A stretch of DNA of 64,000 bases from Plantago major (taxonomy: Eukaryota > Streptophyta > Magnoliopsida > Lamiales > Plantaginaceae): contig JAIFAC010000259.1 of the NCBI GenBank assembly GCA_026545765.1, positions 62,001-126,000 of the forward strand, given 5' to 3'. Positions within the stretch are counted from its first letter, which is position 1. The number at the start of each line of letters is the position of its first letter. Shown here one piece after another: positions 22,101 through 33,065 of the stretch. The notes beneath the pieces were generated by a model. The model made no database searches and was not told the DNA's origin. It worked only from the letters and a program-made list of their open reading frames with translations. The translations under genes and the position numbers were made by a program.

Positions 22101-25049
22101 TAATTTCCTAAGTATTGTATTAATCTTAATTCTCGTGTTCAAGAAAGAAAGGTTGATGAGGACCGTACTTCCAAGTCTCCACCTCACAACAAGATATCCG
22201 AGACACCAATTGTCTCAAGAGCACAAGTCTCGAGCCTCAAGTACTTACTCGTAACTCGTAAACTAAACTACACTTCTACTCAGATATCTACAAAAGTTTT
22301 GAAGCTCACTCAAAACTCTTTCTTTAGGCTCAAACGAGTGCAAAGCAGTTCCCAATGATGAGAAAAGGGACCTACTTCTTCTTCAAAGCTCAAACCCCGC
22401 CAAAGCATACTCAATGCTTCAAGAAATGGCAAAGATTAAGGTGCTCGATCTCCAAATATTGAGAATCACAGATCAACCAACCGATGAGCACGAGCTCGAC
22501 TTGAGACGATATCCATGCAATGTTCCCTACCGAAAGACACAGCCATAATTTCTATTGCATAAGGATTTCTCCAGAAGTGGCGATGCTTGATACAAGCCTT
22601 TGAACAAAGTGTAGATGGTCGACAAGATTAGATGGCATTCAAGCCATTTCTGCATCGCAATTTATACCTTCCAATAAGAAGAGGTTAGTGGGCGTAAGAT
22701 CACTATTCCTCAAGTGATCAATCTTGTATCCAAGATGATGAGGAGGAAGAGATAAACGAAACGACTTCGATGAACCTCCCACTAACCATCACCAAAAGGA
22801 TGACATGCATAAAAAGGATGATGATGATGCTCGCACTGTGGACCGGAGGAATTTCACAAAGAAATCATGCCTCAACCTGAAAAGCAAACCGAGAGGAAAG
22901 CACGTAAATCTCCGCCTCCATCTCCTCAAAAGTCAACTCATCCATCTTCCCAACAAAAGGTTATTATCGAACAAGTAGTTGAGGATTCCGAGGAAATCGC
23001 CGTAAATTGTTGAATACTCAATCCAATCGCCAACTCGTATAACCTGGAAGAAGAACAATACCCATCTTCAACTGGAAGACCAGAAGCTAAATCCAGACAA
23101 GCTTGACCAACTACAAGATCAATATCTGCAAGAGATGATTGCTTACTCGAGGTTAAAGAGCTAGGATGTCAGAATGCCATCACCAAAGAACTCGACATCA
23201 AGAAGTATCTGAAATTAAGCATGATGCTAAGGCTACATCATCTTCAAAAGAAGTACCATCCTCCTCCCAAAAAGGGAAGAAACAAATCTCTGAGATGGTT
23301 GCTGGACTCGACACAATCGATGAGAATGTCCAAGAGGATGAAGATCACTGGGCTGATTACTCAGATGATGAAGAAGACAAGACTTTGGCAGAGCACCGCA
23401 ATGAACATCTAGCGGTTTCACACTTGAAAAGGAAATTGATTGCTCCTGAAACTTTCAGCAAACTGCCAAATGTCCACTCCCATGAATACATGAACAGATA
23501 CCAAGTACTGGCTCATCTGAAAAGGAGATGTCTTCACAGAACAAGGAAGTAATTGCCTCGCCCCTCCGAATGAAAAAAGTTCATCGAGCTCATCACTCAG
23601 AGAACAACTAGCATAGTCATTGCTCAGAAAGATCTGGGAATGATAAGGGATGATGATGCGTCTTTAGCTGAAAAAGCTTTCCAAGAGGCAAGTTACACTG
23701 CTGGAAAAGCAGATGCCATCCTAGGCCCATTGGCAGAGCTCACTGATAAGGACAATGGACTTATCAAGCAAAATCAGGAGCTCAAAGTCAACTTCGGTTG
23801 GTCACCGCACAATTATTTACAACGGCATTTTGACTCTATCTCGATTCTTTATGAGACCGAGTCACCAACAATGACTAAGGGGAAAGAGGTACAACTGACC
23901 TCAAAGTCGGGGAATGGGAAGAAGGAGAAGAATACAAGAAGAAACTGGAGTCAAAGTGCTCGTAGAGGAAGAAGAAACATGAAAACTTCCACCACCACTT
24001 AGAATCAATGAACCCTCCTCAAGCCAAGTCGCTCCTAAACCCATCAAGGAACTACAATGATAACAAGGGCCATGGCACGTAAACCTCCAAGGAGTACCAA
24101 GGCTACAAGGAGAAGACAAGTTAAAGGGATTGATGAATCTTCTGAAGAAGAAGAAGAAGAAGAAGGTCAAATCAAGTCCCTGGGCAATGAAGAAGGCTGT
24201 AAAACTCTCACAAGATTTAATCTTGATGATGATGAGGAAACTGATAAAGATGAAGCTCCTCTTCACAGAAAAAGGAAAATTGAAAGCCTAATCGAGCCCA
24301 TAGTCGCAAAGCCCCTAGCGCCTAAAACACCCTCTGGAAATACCAAGTCTATCCAGGATGGTTCTTCAAGCAACAACCCCAAAGAGAATTCAAGACAGAG
24401 AAGGAACAGACTGAAAGCTGAGAAAAGAGAAAGTCAACATCCACTCAGGCCAGAATAAGCCAAAATAGAGTATGTGAAGAATGACAATGATTCCTCCGCT
24501 CACAGTGCATCAATCGTAAAAATGGCTATCGATTCGAACTTAAGCATCTACCGTAAATTCAAGATTTCCGTAACCAATCCATAAACAACTTATGGCATGG
24601 AGAAAAGATAAGCCAACCTTGATCAACACCAATCACATTAAAGCCCGTTAGATTTTGAAGTTATCAAGAGAATCAAGCCATGAGAAAGGACCTCTCGATG
24701 AATGTCCATATGGAAAGCCGATGATGTGCATGCACTCAATATCACAGAACAGCACAAGAGCAAGACTCACTGTGGAACCCTATGAGTCGCTCTATCTAAT
24801 CAAGATCAATACAAGGTGACATCGATATCCGAGGATTATCTACAATACTTCAAGCTCGATATCGTAATAGAGCATGCCTGGAAGTGGGGAAAGTATTTGT
24901 GGGTCAAACATTTTGTCAAGAAAAATCCTACCAAAACCTACAAAGAGGTCTGTGGATTTGCCAGAGACACTGAGATGCTCGTCAGAACACTTCTCTATGA
25001 TTATTCTGATGACATCAAAATGTTTGGAGATAGGAAATTTGTAGACTGA
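19155..25049 (+). pseudogene. Extra coding-like region between Sirevirus pol and 3' LTR
   Basis: About 5.9 kb of broken coding-like sequence in the env-like position. Pieces in order: a stretch starting MGTITLVDCDHCQE (19,155); MAPKNSSSRNLN with HWTSNHVMIWGGSMVEEY (19,572-19,754); a block with KFVKKIQGFEPKIAKGLAEP and a Lys/Arg-rich tail (20,209-20,640); a Pro/Gln repeat (21,140-21,185); a charged frame with DENVQEDEDHWADYSDDEED (23,166-23,552); ITRAMARKPPRSTKATRRRQ followed by an acidic run (24,057-24,458); and a last frame with HAWKWGKYLWVKHFVKKNP (24,816-25,049). The basic-acidic alternation suggests a nucleic-acid-binding or nuclear protein rather than an envelope. No family could be named with confidence. 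Confidence 0.5.
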
Positions 25050-25403
25050 TCCATAGAACTACTATTGAAGACTTGAAGACTAGTCTATTAGGATGTTTAC
25101 TGAGCTCGCTACCCGTTGTCCTAATTTACTATGTATTTTTGTTGTATTTTGCCGACCGAGCTAAACTTGTTTTATTTATTGAAGTTATCTGTAATCTTTC
25201 TTTGTAACTTATCTGAAGAACTTACTCTCAGATAGTATTCTATAAAAGATAACTTGTCAGCAAAGATCACACCTTGTGATTTGGTTGATGTTTACTTTCT
25301 GCACTTAGTTGAATGAATTGAAAAATCTTAAGAGATGATTAAGTGTTGGATTGCTCACTCATCTAGATTTGTAATAGGTCAGATAGTCATCGTTGATTGA
25401 TCA

Positions 25404-25417
25404 AAAAGGGGGAAATT
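25404..25417 (+). promoter_or_regulatory. Polypurine tract of plus-strand Sirevirus
   Basis: AAAAAGGGGGAAATT directly precedes the 3' LTR start at 25,418. A-run plus G-run tracts of this kind prime plus-strand DNA synthesis and are typical of Sireviruses. Confidence 0.8.
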
Positions 25418-27107
25418 TGTTAGAATATCTGCTTAGATTTTGATCAAGAACATGATGACTTATCTTAGTCTCTAAAGGTGATTAGTACTCTCGTTCACTT
25501 GAACATTGTAAAAGAGGAAACCCACTAAGTATGATAGTCTAGCTAATCTTGTATAGGATGTTAGGTCTCAAAATGTAATTTTTATTTTATGAAGAGAAGA
25601 CCAAGAAGAAGACATCCAAGCAAAACAAGTTCAACGACTTTGAAGATTTGAAGAAACTGAACAAGATTACTGAAATAGTTTTGCAGATACCTTGACCAGA
25701 TTTCTTGAAGACGCGAATGATTGCTAAACAAATCATGTCACAAGAGATATCTGAGAAGTCAAGAGGTCCATCTGGAAAACAAGGAAAGTGTCCACAGATA
25801 TCTACACTCAGATACCTTGAGCTTTAAACCACATTTCTGATAAAGAAATATATATTGCAAACAAAGTTGTTTCAATAAAAGTGGTATCTGAAGTTAAAGG
25901 TAATGACGTGCTAAAACTCAGAGAAAACTGATAAAGTTAAGTCTCTGATACAAAGCATAGTTCCGTTGGCACTACAGGACAAAAAGTATAGTACACTGCA
26001 TTAAATGCACGGACAGAGATGTCTGAACAAAAGCAACGATAGCTTCTGAAGAAGAAGACAAACTCACATAAGATTATACATGATATCAATAGTTTGAATT
26101 TGACGGTTTAACGGATACTATTCAAACGGCATTCAAATTCATCTATAAATATCAACACACTTAGACTGCTTGAGAAGACACGCTGAACTTTACACACAAC
26201 CTGAAGAACTTACACTGAACACATATCTCGCTATCTCAAGCAAATTACTTATCCTCAAAGCTTTCGCATGCACCAAAGCTCTTGATCTTGAGTAACACTG
26301 AAGTTCTAAGTGTCCTGATCCTAAACAAGCACTGCTATCTGTGAAAGAGTTGAATTGAAAGATCAAGTATCTGAGATTCATTCTCTTGAACATTTATCTA
26401 AGACTTGGGTCAGTAAAAAGAACAAGATACCATACATTAAAAAGTGTATTAAGTATACTTGATTCACAGAGCTATCTGATTAACTGAAAAGTTAATAAAG
26501 AATCTCATCTGACAACTCAAACCGAAACCAACACCATAACTGGCGTGGAGTACAGGAAGTACTTAGTTTGGAAAATCAGGGAATAACTCCAAGGTTAACG
26601 GAGTAGAGGAAGTACTTGATTTGGGAAACTAAGGAATAACTCCAAGGTTATTGAGCATGAAGTACTTAGCTGGGAAGCTAGGAATAGCTCAAAAGGTTTC
26701 TCGAGCACAGAAGTACTTGTCAGAAAGCCGGGGAACAACTCAGGGGGAACATTTGGTTGGGAACCATTTGTTTAAGGAATCTTAGAATAGGATTTTTGTA
26801 AGGTGACCTCAATTATGTATTCTAGTGAATTCTAGGTCTTTGGAAGACCGAAGTGGATTAGTTGGAGGATTACGCCACCTCCGTGATTCCACTATACTTG
26901 TGGTTATTTACTTTTCAGATTTACATTTCAAAGAACACACACACACACACTTTAACTGTTTCTGCACTTATCTATCTTAAGTCTTCCGCGCTCTGAATCT
27001 AAGTATCAGATATCTACACAGATTTCTGAGAAATAGTTTTTATCGACAAAAGTTTTAAAAGACTAGTCACCCCCCCGCCTTTTTACTTTGCCGTTATCCG
27101 ACCAACA
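25418..27107 (+). repeat. 3' LTR of plus-strand Sirevirus
   Basis: A 1,690-bp LTR from TGTTAGAATATC to CCGACCAACA, matching 11,151-12,848 almost throughout, including the TATA box at 26,143 and the ~53-bp repeat array. Many of the differences from the 5' LTR fall at CAG/CTG-containing words. Confidence 0.9.
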
Positions 27108-27453
27108 TCATATGTTCGTAATCATATTTCAAAGTAAGTTAATATACTTAAGAAAGGATTAAGGACATAGTCTTTCCGAGTTAGACTAAACCTCAGGTCT
27201 TCATAAATCTTGTGCAATCTTCAGTCTTCTAATCTTCAAAAAAGCTCCATTGCTAGGATTGATCTTCATGGTCTTCTTGAAATAAAAATTACACTCAGAG
27301 ACCTATAATCCAATTACAATATTTACTAGACTAATCATACTCAGTGATTTCCTCTTTTACAATGTTCAAGTGAACCAAGAGTACTTAATCACCTTTTTGG
27401 CTAAGATAAGAACATGTGATGAGTGATCAAAATACTAACAGATATTCCTAACA
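27108..27453 (-). repeat. LTR of the older Sirevirus, second part (outer end)
   Basis: Starts with the second copy of the TCATA duplication and ends at 27,453 with TTCCTAACA, the reverse complement of the LTR start TGTTAGGAA. It shares the AATTTTTATTT and CAAGTGAACCAAGAGTACT stretches with the other LTRs but is otherwise diverged. The element's outer 5-bp duplication would be GACCG (27,454-27,458) if its far end were available. Confidence 0.75.
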
Positions 27454-28752
27454 GACCGACACTCGGGGTTAACTTCACTGCACTATAAATTTTCGTAGTG
27501 TTGAGAATTAACTCTTAGCTATTTAAACAAATATAAAACTTTGATTTGACACATCACCGATACCAAAATGTCATATTTGGGTGAAATTGAGAAAGTTAAG
27601 GAAATACGCTGATTTGGCCATTGCACGGAGTTCGAGGTGTCAAAACATGTCATGTGACCAACGAATGTAAGGTAATTGAAGATGCTACAACTTTGTAGAA
27701 GACAACGTTTTTAGGAAATGAAGTTGCGAAGCCCGAAATTGAAGAACGAAGAAAACAGACAAAGACCTCAAGAAGTCGCACATTGGCGGGTCATAAGGTC
27801 GATCATGGTCGACCAATCGTAGTGCAAAGAAGATTCTAGAACAAAGGCCGCCCGCCGATCAAGCCTTTCCAAACCTACCATACACAACAAGGGTGGCTAG
27901 GCACGAATTTCAAGATAAATAAGACCCTTGGGGTCTTATAATCATAAAGGAACTCAACGGGAGGGTTCTGTACCACAAGGAATATCTGTTGAGAGAGAAC
28001 CAATCCTCGGGGAAGTAAAACCCCAAAACCCCGGCCACAAGAAGCAACATGTGAGGATTTAAAGGCAACCCTAGCACACTAAGATCGATATCTCAGAAGA
28101 AATCAAGAAGAGGAATCGAGGGTCGACACTGCCATCTTCTAATGGTTTAGTTGTTTCAAACATGATTTCAATTCACCATAGCTTGTTTACTTTCATCATG
28201 TCAAAGCTAACTTACTTATGTAAGGGGTAGCCGGGATCTTTGATTACTTGGTTTATATATGATGGAATAGTTCTAGTATCTATGTTGGTTATGCGATTGT
28301 CGTTCATTCCTATGTTGTTTGATATAAGATGCATGTTTATTTGTGTTTACCATGGAGCATAAGGTATTCGTTGCACTAGATTAGGAGAAGTCAGCCGTGT
28401 CTATAAGTTGATATTCTACCTAAGGTTTGTTGTTGAGCTAGCCACTGGTGACAGCTTTGAGCTAGACGATAGTCTACATGGGGTGTCTTTGCTGACTGCG
28501 CTTTAATATAAGATATGTGACCTGTGTAACTCTTCAGCCGTAACTATCGCTATCTATTATTTCTGATATAAACTATTTATCAAAGTGAAGGTTGATTCTT
28601 ACATGTTTTCTCTACTTGATTTTAATTCATCAATTCTCATTATAATTGCTTTTTGCTTAATTGTTTACATTAGTTATTCAAAAAACCAAAACCCTCATTT
28701 ACTTTATATTAAAAATCAACCATTTATTATTCTATTCTCGAGTCAACTTCTG
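27454..28752. other. No gene; LTR-like sequence of unassigned type
   Basis: No convincing reading frame. The stretch around 28,170-28,340 (ACTTTCATCATGTCAAAGC then a TTATGTAAGGGGTAGCCGGG motif and ATGATGGAAT) resembles the transcribed end of some Ty3 (Athila or related) LTRs, but no TG...CA boundary or target duplication could be fixed. Assignment is weak. Confidence 0.3.
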
Positions 28753-28904
28753 CTATATTAATTTATTTAGTGTGTCTAGAATTTGGTTTGGTATTATAAA
28801 TTTGTAAAATTTTGGTGTTCTCGGTAAAACTTTAAGTTCAACAATAATTGTTTTTCCCGAGTATCCATCAACGACACCATCACAACCCACCCCATTCCGG
28901 TGAG

Positions 28905-29425
28905 GGTATGAAATATTGGGGTTCTTCATCATTGACAGGATTCTCTTCGTCTGAATCTGTTGGATATCTATCCGAATCAATAAAAGGATTACGCTGACAA
29001 ATTAAAACATAAGAGCAATATTAAAAACAAATAAAAAAATTAATCAAATAATACAAGATAAAATAATAAAATTAATTACTTTAAAAAAAATCCCGTCAAA
29101 ACGGGCAACATTTTGCCACGCCATCGCTCGTCACTTTGAAGTCGACTCACCGCTCTAGAGTCGACCAAAGACAGGTCCCGCCACTTCAAGATTGATTCTA
29201 AGTCGCTTTGTGGTCACCACAAGAGCGTTTCTAGTAGTCAGACGGCTACCAAACATTTTTTGCAATTTGTTTTACATTTTTTGCGAAATTTTAGTGAAAT
29301 CTTAGCTAATTTAAGTATACGAACGTAACAAATAATTTTAAACAACTATAAATATTAAATTAAAATAATTCATACCTCTTCAGATTCATCATCGTTGCCA
29401 TAGTCCGGCCAATACTTGTACGACA
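28905..29425 (-). pseudogene. Unassigned exon-like pieces, minus strand
   Basis: A short frame starts ATG at 29,425 and reads MSYKYWPDYGNDDESEE before a possible splice donor (GTATGAATT). About 380 bp further on, a minus-strand frame reads NPFIDSDRYPTDSDEEN, then NDEEPQYFIPSPEWGG, before closing. Two acidic, Asp/Glu-rich pieces with an apparent intron between them look like the start of a gene or of a DNA-transposon protein. No family recognised. Confidence 0.25.
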
Positions 29426-29573
29426 TGATTTTTTGTTTTCGTATTGTATTGTAGTGTATTTACGATTATATAGTTTTGAAGATGTGAGGTATTGTGGGGT
29501 TTAGCGGAATATAGGATAAATATGGAACTAACTTTTATTTTTATATTACTTGAAGGATCTTTTGCAATATGTT

Positions 29574-29615
29574 AAAAACTGTCATGCGTTTAGTAAAAAC
29601 TGTCATGCGTTTAGC
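29574..29615 (+). repeat. Short tandem repeat, two 21-bp units
   Basis: The unit AAAAACTGTCATGCGTTTAG(T/C) occurs twice in a row. No function suggested. Confidence 0.7.
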
Positions 29616-29673
29616 ATGCCCCATTAACAAAATATATTGAAAGCAAGTAAAAAAAAGAAGAAATTAAACAGTT

Positions 29674-29940
29674 TTATGCTCCAATAACAAGTTCCAGAAC
29701 ACTTCTGGTGTTCAGAGACCACAACAAATACACAAGTATAAACAAACCAACACCTACTCCAGTAACAAGCAAGGAATTGTGAACTAAACTATAAACCAAC
29801 CTTAACAACCAGGTCCATAAAAAGGAAATGTTAAATAGACACAAGAAACCACCCCACCATAACTTCAACTTATATACCCCGGATGTAATTTTGGCCACTT
29901 GATGAGTTACTATTTTCTGATATGTAGTTTCTTAATTTAT
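29674..29940 (-). pseudogene. Hydrophobic reading frame, possible terminal exon
   Basis: A minus-strand frame of about 74-88 residues with no ATG ends in TAA at 29,674. It starts basic (VYKLKLWWGG) and then has two strongly hydrophobic stretches (FNISFLWTWLLRLVY and GVGVGLFILVYLLW) that look like membrane segments. A possible acceptor (ATATCAG) lies upstream near 29,920, so this could be the last exon of a small membrane protein or a captured piece of one. Not recognised; no upstream exon found. Confidence 0.25.
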
Positions 29941-30049
29941 ATATGAAATAACCTTAATTTTAGTTTATATTTCTACATATTCATTCAAATGACAATTAAT
30001 TTATTTCAGATATATAGTAATATACATTTTTTGTTATGTGAACAATACA

Positions 30050-30241
30050 TGGGGCGGATGGGTAGTGGGTTGATTCAACCAACCCACCACACACCCACCA
30101 ATTAACGGGTTATAAAAAATTAATCCGCGTAAATTTTTTAAAAAAATTAATCATGGGCAAAGGTGAAATACGCGGTTGTGTGGACGGGTCGGATTTGACG
30201 GTTTAGGTGGATTGGTGGGCGGCTTGTTTGCACATCCCTAT
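30050..30241. mobile_element. hAT-like terminal region
   Basis: A GGGTGGGT/CCCACC-rich block ending GTTTGCACATCCCTA, the reverse complement of TAGGGATGTGCAAAC, a common start of plant hAT transposons. Only this end is evident; the other end and the 8-bp duplication were not found, so it is a fragment or a chance match. Confidence 0.35.
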
Positions 30242-30557
30242 CCATGACCCCCACCCACCTAATTCATTTCATATAATTATTTTTTATAATTATCATGAAA
30301 TATTTATATTGCTCGAAATTAGATATAATAATTATAAGGGCGATTTACATCTGACCACCTTTTTAGATGTCAGATAAATGTTTGGGTCTTATATTTCGTA
30401 TTTTACGAAGAAGGACAAATTTTGAATTGCAGTAAAATTTTATTTACAACGACAAAAGTCAGCACAAGTGGGAGAGAGAGTGAAAATTGCATTTTCTTTT
30501 ATATTTCATATTTCATTTTATTGCAATTGACACTTAACGCTTAAATTATATTAAAGA

Positions 30558-30895
30558 CACCCTGTGGGTTTAATTTTCATATTTTCATCCATCTCTCCTT
30601 CAACTCAAGAAAAATTTAAAAAAATATATTTAAAATTGACAAAAGGGAGCTTCCATGAAAGCTCTAAAATCGGAGATCGGAGCTTAGCTCCAGATCCGGA
30701 ACTTCCATGGAAGCTCGTATCGAGCTGAGTAAACTTCAAGTGGCGCCCATGGAAGCTCTGACCTGGAGTTTCTATGGCAGCTCTTGATCAGGAGCTTGAA
30801 AGCTCCAAGCTCCGATTTTGGATTTTCTTATGAGTTGAAGAAGATGATGGATGAAAATATGAAAAGATTTAAAATTTTGGGGTTTATTTTATTAT
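30558..30895. repeat. Fold-back (MITE-like) inverted repeat
   Basis: The left arm (TTCATATTTTCATCCATC... CTTCAACTCA, from about 30,571) is mirrored by the right arm (TGAGTTGAAGAAG... GGATGAAAATATGAA, to about 30,870). Inside, AAAATCGGAG near 30,667 pairs with CTCCGATTTT near 30,815, and GAAGCTC/GAGCTTC-type words recur. A TIR-rich, non-coding 330-bp fold-back fits a MITE; no target duplication was fixed. Confidence 0.5.
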
Positions 30896-30929
30896 AATTT
30901 GAAAGTCATATGAATTATATTCAAGTAGT

Positions 30930-31160
30930 ATATGTAGCGCCTCGAATTTTCAAAAGACGAACTAAGGAAAATAGAATTCGCGTTAGTTCGTGAGTTTGTA
31001 AATTCGTCGAACTTGACTTGTTGAAATATAAAACGTAGTTCGACGGCTAGAGCGTCCAATGACTTGGCATGAAAAATCGTTATACTAATTCGTGAACTAG
31101 TAACATAATGCAGCGGAATTATAAATGGCATGAATCTTGAAACATTAAATTACAGAGTCT
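30930..31160 (+). repeat. Start of a decayed Ty3-like (chromovirus type) LTR
   Basis: Begins TGTAGCGCCTCGAATTTTC, close to the usual start of Tekay/Del-type chromovirus LTRs. No coding sequence. It is interrupted at 31,161 by a solo LTR and seems to continue from 32,004. Lineage and far end uncertain. Confidence 0.35.
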
Positions 31161-31998
31161 GTTAGAACTTAGGATCCCGGATTGGTACTTGGAACTAGAT
31201 CAACAGACAATGTTGCCAACAATGTTGTTCAACAATGTCTACAGTAAACAGATAGCAACGGATGAATAATAATGAATCTTCTATTATCAAGCCAATATAC
31301 GTAAAAATATATCGCAAATACTTTAGGCAAAATATCTACTGACAGGAAAAGTAGATCTAATCAACTAGGTTTAATACAATCACAAACGATTGATTAAACA
31401 ACCAAAACTAGCCCTAGAAGAACCAACAGTAAAAGCTATTCTAGGTCGATGTTTGAAAGAGTTATTCCAACAATGAATACTCTTAGACAAACTCTAAAGC
31501 TAGCAGAAAACAAGAAGCCTAAACTCTTTAAATCTCAATTGATCTTTTCAAAAAGCTCAACCTTGCTTTGCTGAATCCTTGCATATATATACTTGAGATG
31601 TCGAATTCTTCCATCTATGTCGAAGGCAATAGGATCTCAAAGAAAGGCAATTTTCCTTTACTTGTTTTCTTCAAGATGCGATATAGAAGGAAATTTCCAT
31701 ATTTCGATTCTTCATAAAATATATTCCTTCTTGCTTTCACCATGTCGCTTTTTTCCTTAAATCAATTCTTGTTCGATTTGTCAATACTTCCAGTCCAAGT
31801 ATCCTGTCCAATGTGCTTTGTCTTCGATGTCTGCTGCAATGCTATATCTTTTATGTTATGCCAACATTGAATTCTATCCTGTCACAATGTTATACAACAT
31901 TGATAATCCTGCAGCTTCACAAACAACAACAAACACAAACTTGGAACTGATTATTGAAAGACAAGATTATCAAAATATAAGTGCATACTGCACTTTCA
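31161..31998 (+). mobile_element. Solo LTR (838 bp) with 5-bp target duplication
   Basis: Runs from TGTTAGAACTTAGG to GCACTTTCA and is flanked by GAGTC on both sides (31,156-31,160 and 31,999-32,003). TG...CA ends, a 5-bp duplication, no primer site and no interior make it a solo LTR left by recombination between the two LTRs of an element, probably Copia. It contains a minor frame at 31,818-32,021 that is not considered a gene. Confidence 0.75.
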
Positions 31999-32003
31999 GA
32001 GTC

Positions 32004-33065
32004 TTTAAAATGTTAAAGTGAAATGTTAAGGATCTTGATCACTGCTCTGGTAACACTCGCCACTCCGATCAGCTCGGCTTCAAGTACCAAAAATTGATAA
32101 TTTTTGCAAGGGTCAGTCGTGACCAATGTGAGCAAATTCCATGCGCGTGCCATGACTTAAGGTTCTATCTTCATGTCTTTTAAATCTTTTAGTCTTACTT
32201 AATGCAATGCAACCTTAAGATCTGACTTGACTCTTAACACTTGAACTTGTTCATCTTGAAAACTCTTAACTTGAACTTGAACTTGAACTTGAACTTGAAA
32301 CTTGAACTTGAAACTTTCTCTTTATATGTATTAAAATATAACATGACCGCGAGCTCACTTGGCATCGCAAGATCATACCCCACCCCATGGTGGCATCTTA
32401 AAACTCTTAAAACACGACTAGAGGCACTAATTACACTCTAGCCGATACTATTGAAATTGCCACAAATGCTTAGGGTGGTGTCCTTACGAGCCCTTACTTT
32501 ACTTTTAACTTGAAAACTTACTTTACTTTAAACTCTTAACATTTTATTAAAGTGAATGCATGATTCTAAACTCTAACTCATGAATGCATGATTTTATGTG
32601 GGTGCGTAACATCATACATAAAATACTATTAAGAATGAAATTCACCATATACATGAGATAACAAAGTAGTAACACACAGTATCATACATCACAGTCTAGT
32701 CTATACTTCCCTCATCTCATCTCAATAGTCCAGAGAGACACTTAAACCACGAGACTGAAGCATCACGTAGATTCATAAAACAAACTTTAGGACCAAATGT
32801 AAATATTCACTCAACAGAACTCCAATCAAAACCATGACATAATGCCACTAATTAAGTTAATATGGTAGTTAACACCAAAATGGCCAATCGTCACTAATCC
32901 CAACTACAAAACTCAATTAAGAAACATCAAAACAATAAAACTCACGGCCATCACAACCAGGCCAAAAATCAACAGTAACAGGTAGGACCAATTCAACAAT
33001 CAGTACTATCAATCGAACTGACCATCAATGTAATTAACACAAATTGAATCTAATCATCATATTAA
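32004..33065. other. No gene; probable continuation of decayed LTR-like sequence
   Basis: AT-rich, no convincing frame. Contains an ACTTGA-type simple repeat (32,269-32,313). The sequence flanks the solo LTR on the left and the Reina-like element on the right (duplication ATTAA at 33,061-33,065). Confidence 0.3.
32269..32313 (+). repeat. ACTTGA hexamer simple repeat
   Basis: Six to seven nearly perfect copies of ACTTGA in a row, with one extra A twice near the end. Confidence 0.85.

Larger units (their letters stand above)
11151..27107 (+). mobile_element. Sirevirus-type Copia LTR retrotransposon with both LTRs, plus strand
   Basis: A 15,957-bp element bounded by TG...CA LTRs (11,151-12,848 and 25,418-27,107) with the 5-bp target duplication TCATA on each side (11,146-11,150; 27,108-27,112). 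Inside are a Met-tRNA-type primer site, gag, protease, integrase, RT, RNase H, a cluster of stem-loops, about 6 kb of extra coding-like sequence and a polypurine tract. The LTRs are very similar over nearly 1.7 kb, so insertion is recent relative to the LTR it sits in. The coding region is broken, with breaks in gag, pol and the extra region. Its size is at the upper end for Sireviruses because of the long region behind pol. Confidence 0.92.

Noticed and set aside
27454-28752. Firm assignment to an Athila-type LTR
   Set aside because: Only a loose similarity of a few words; no boundaries, TATA box or target duplication could be fixed.
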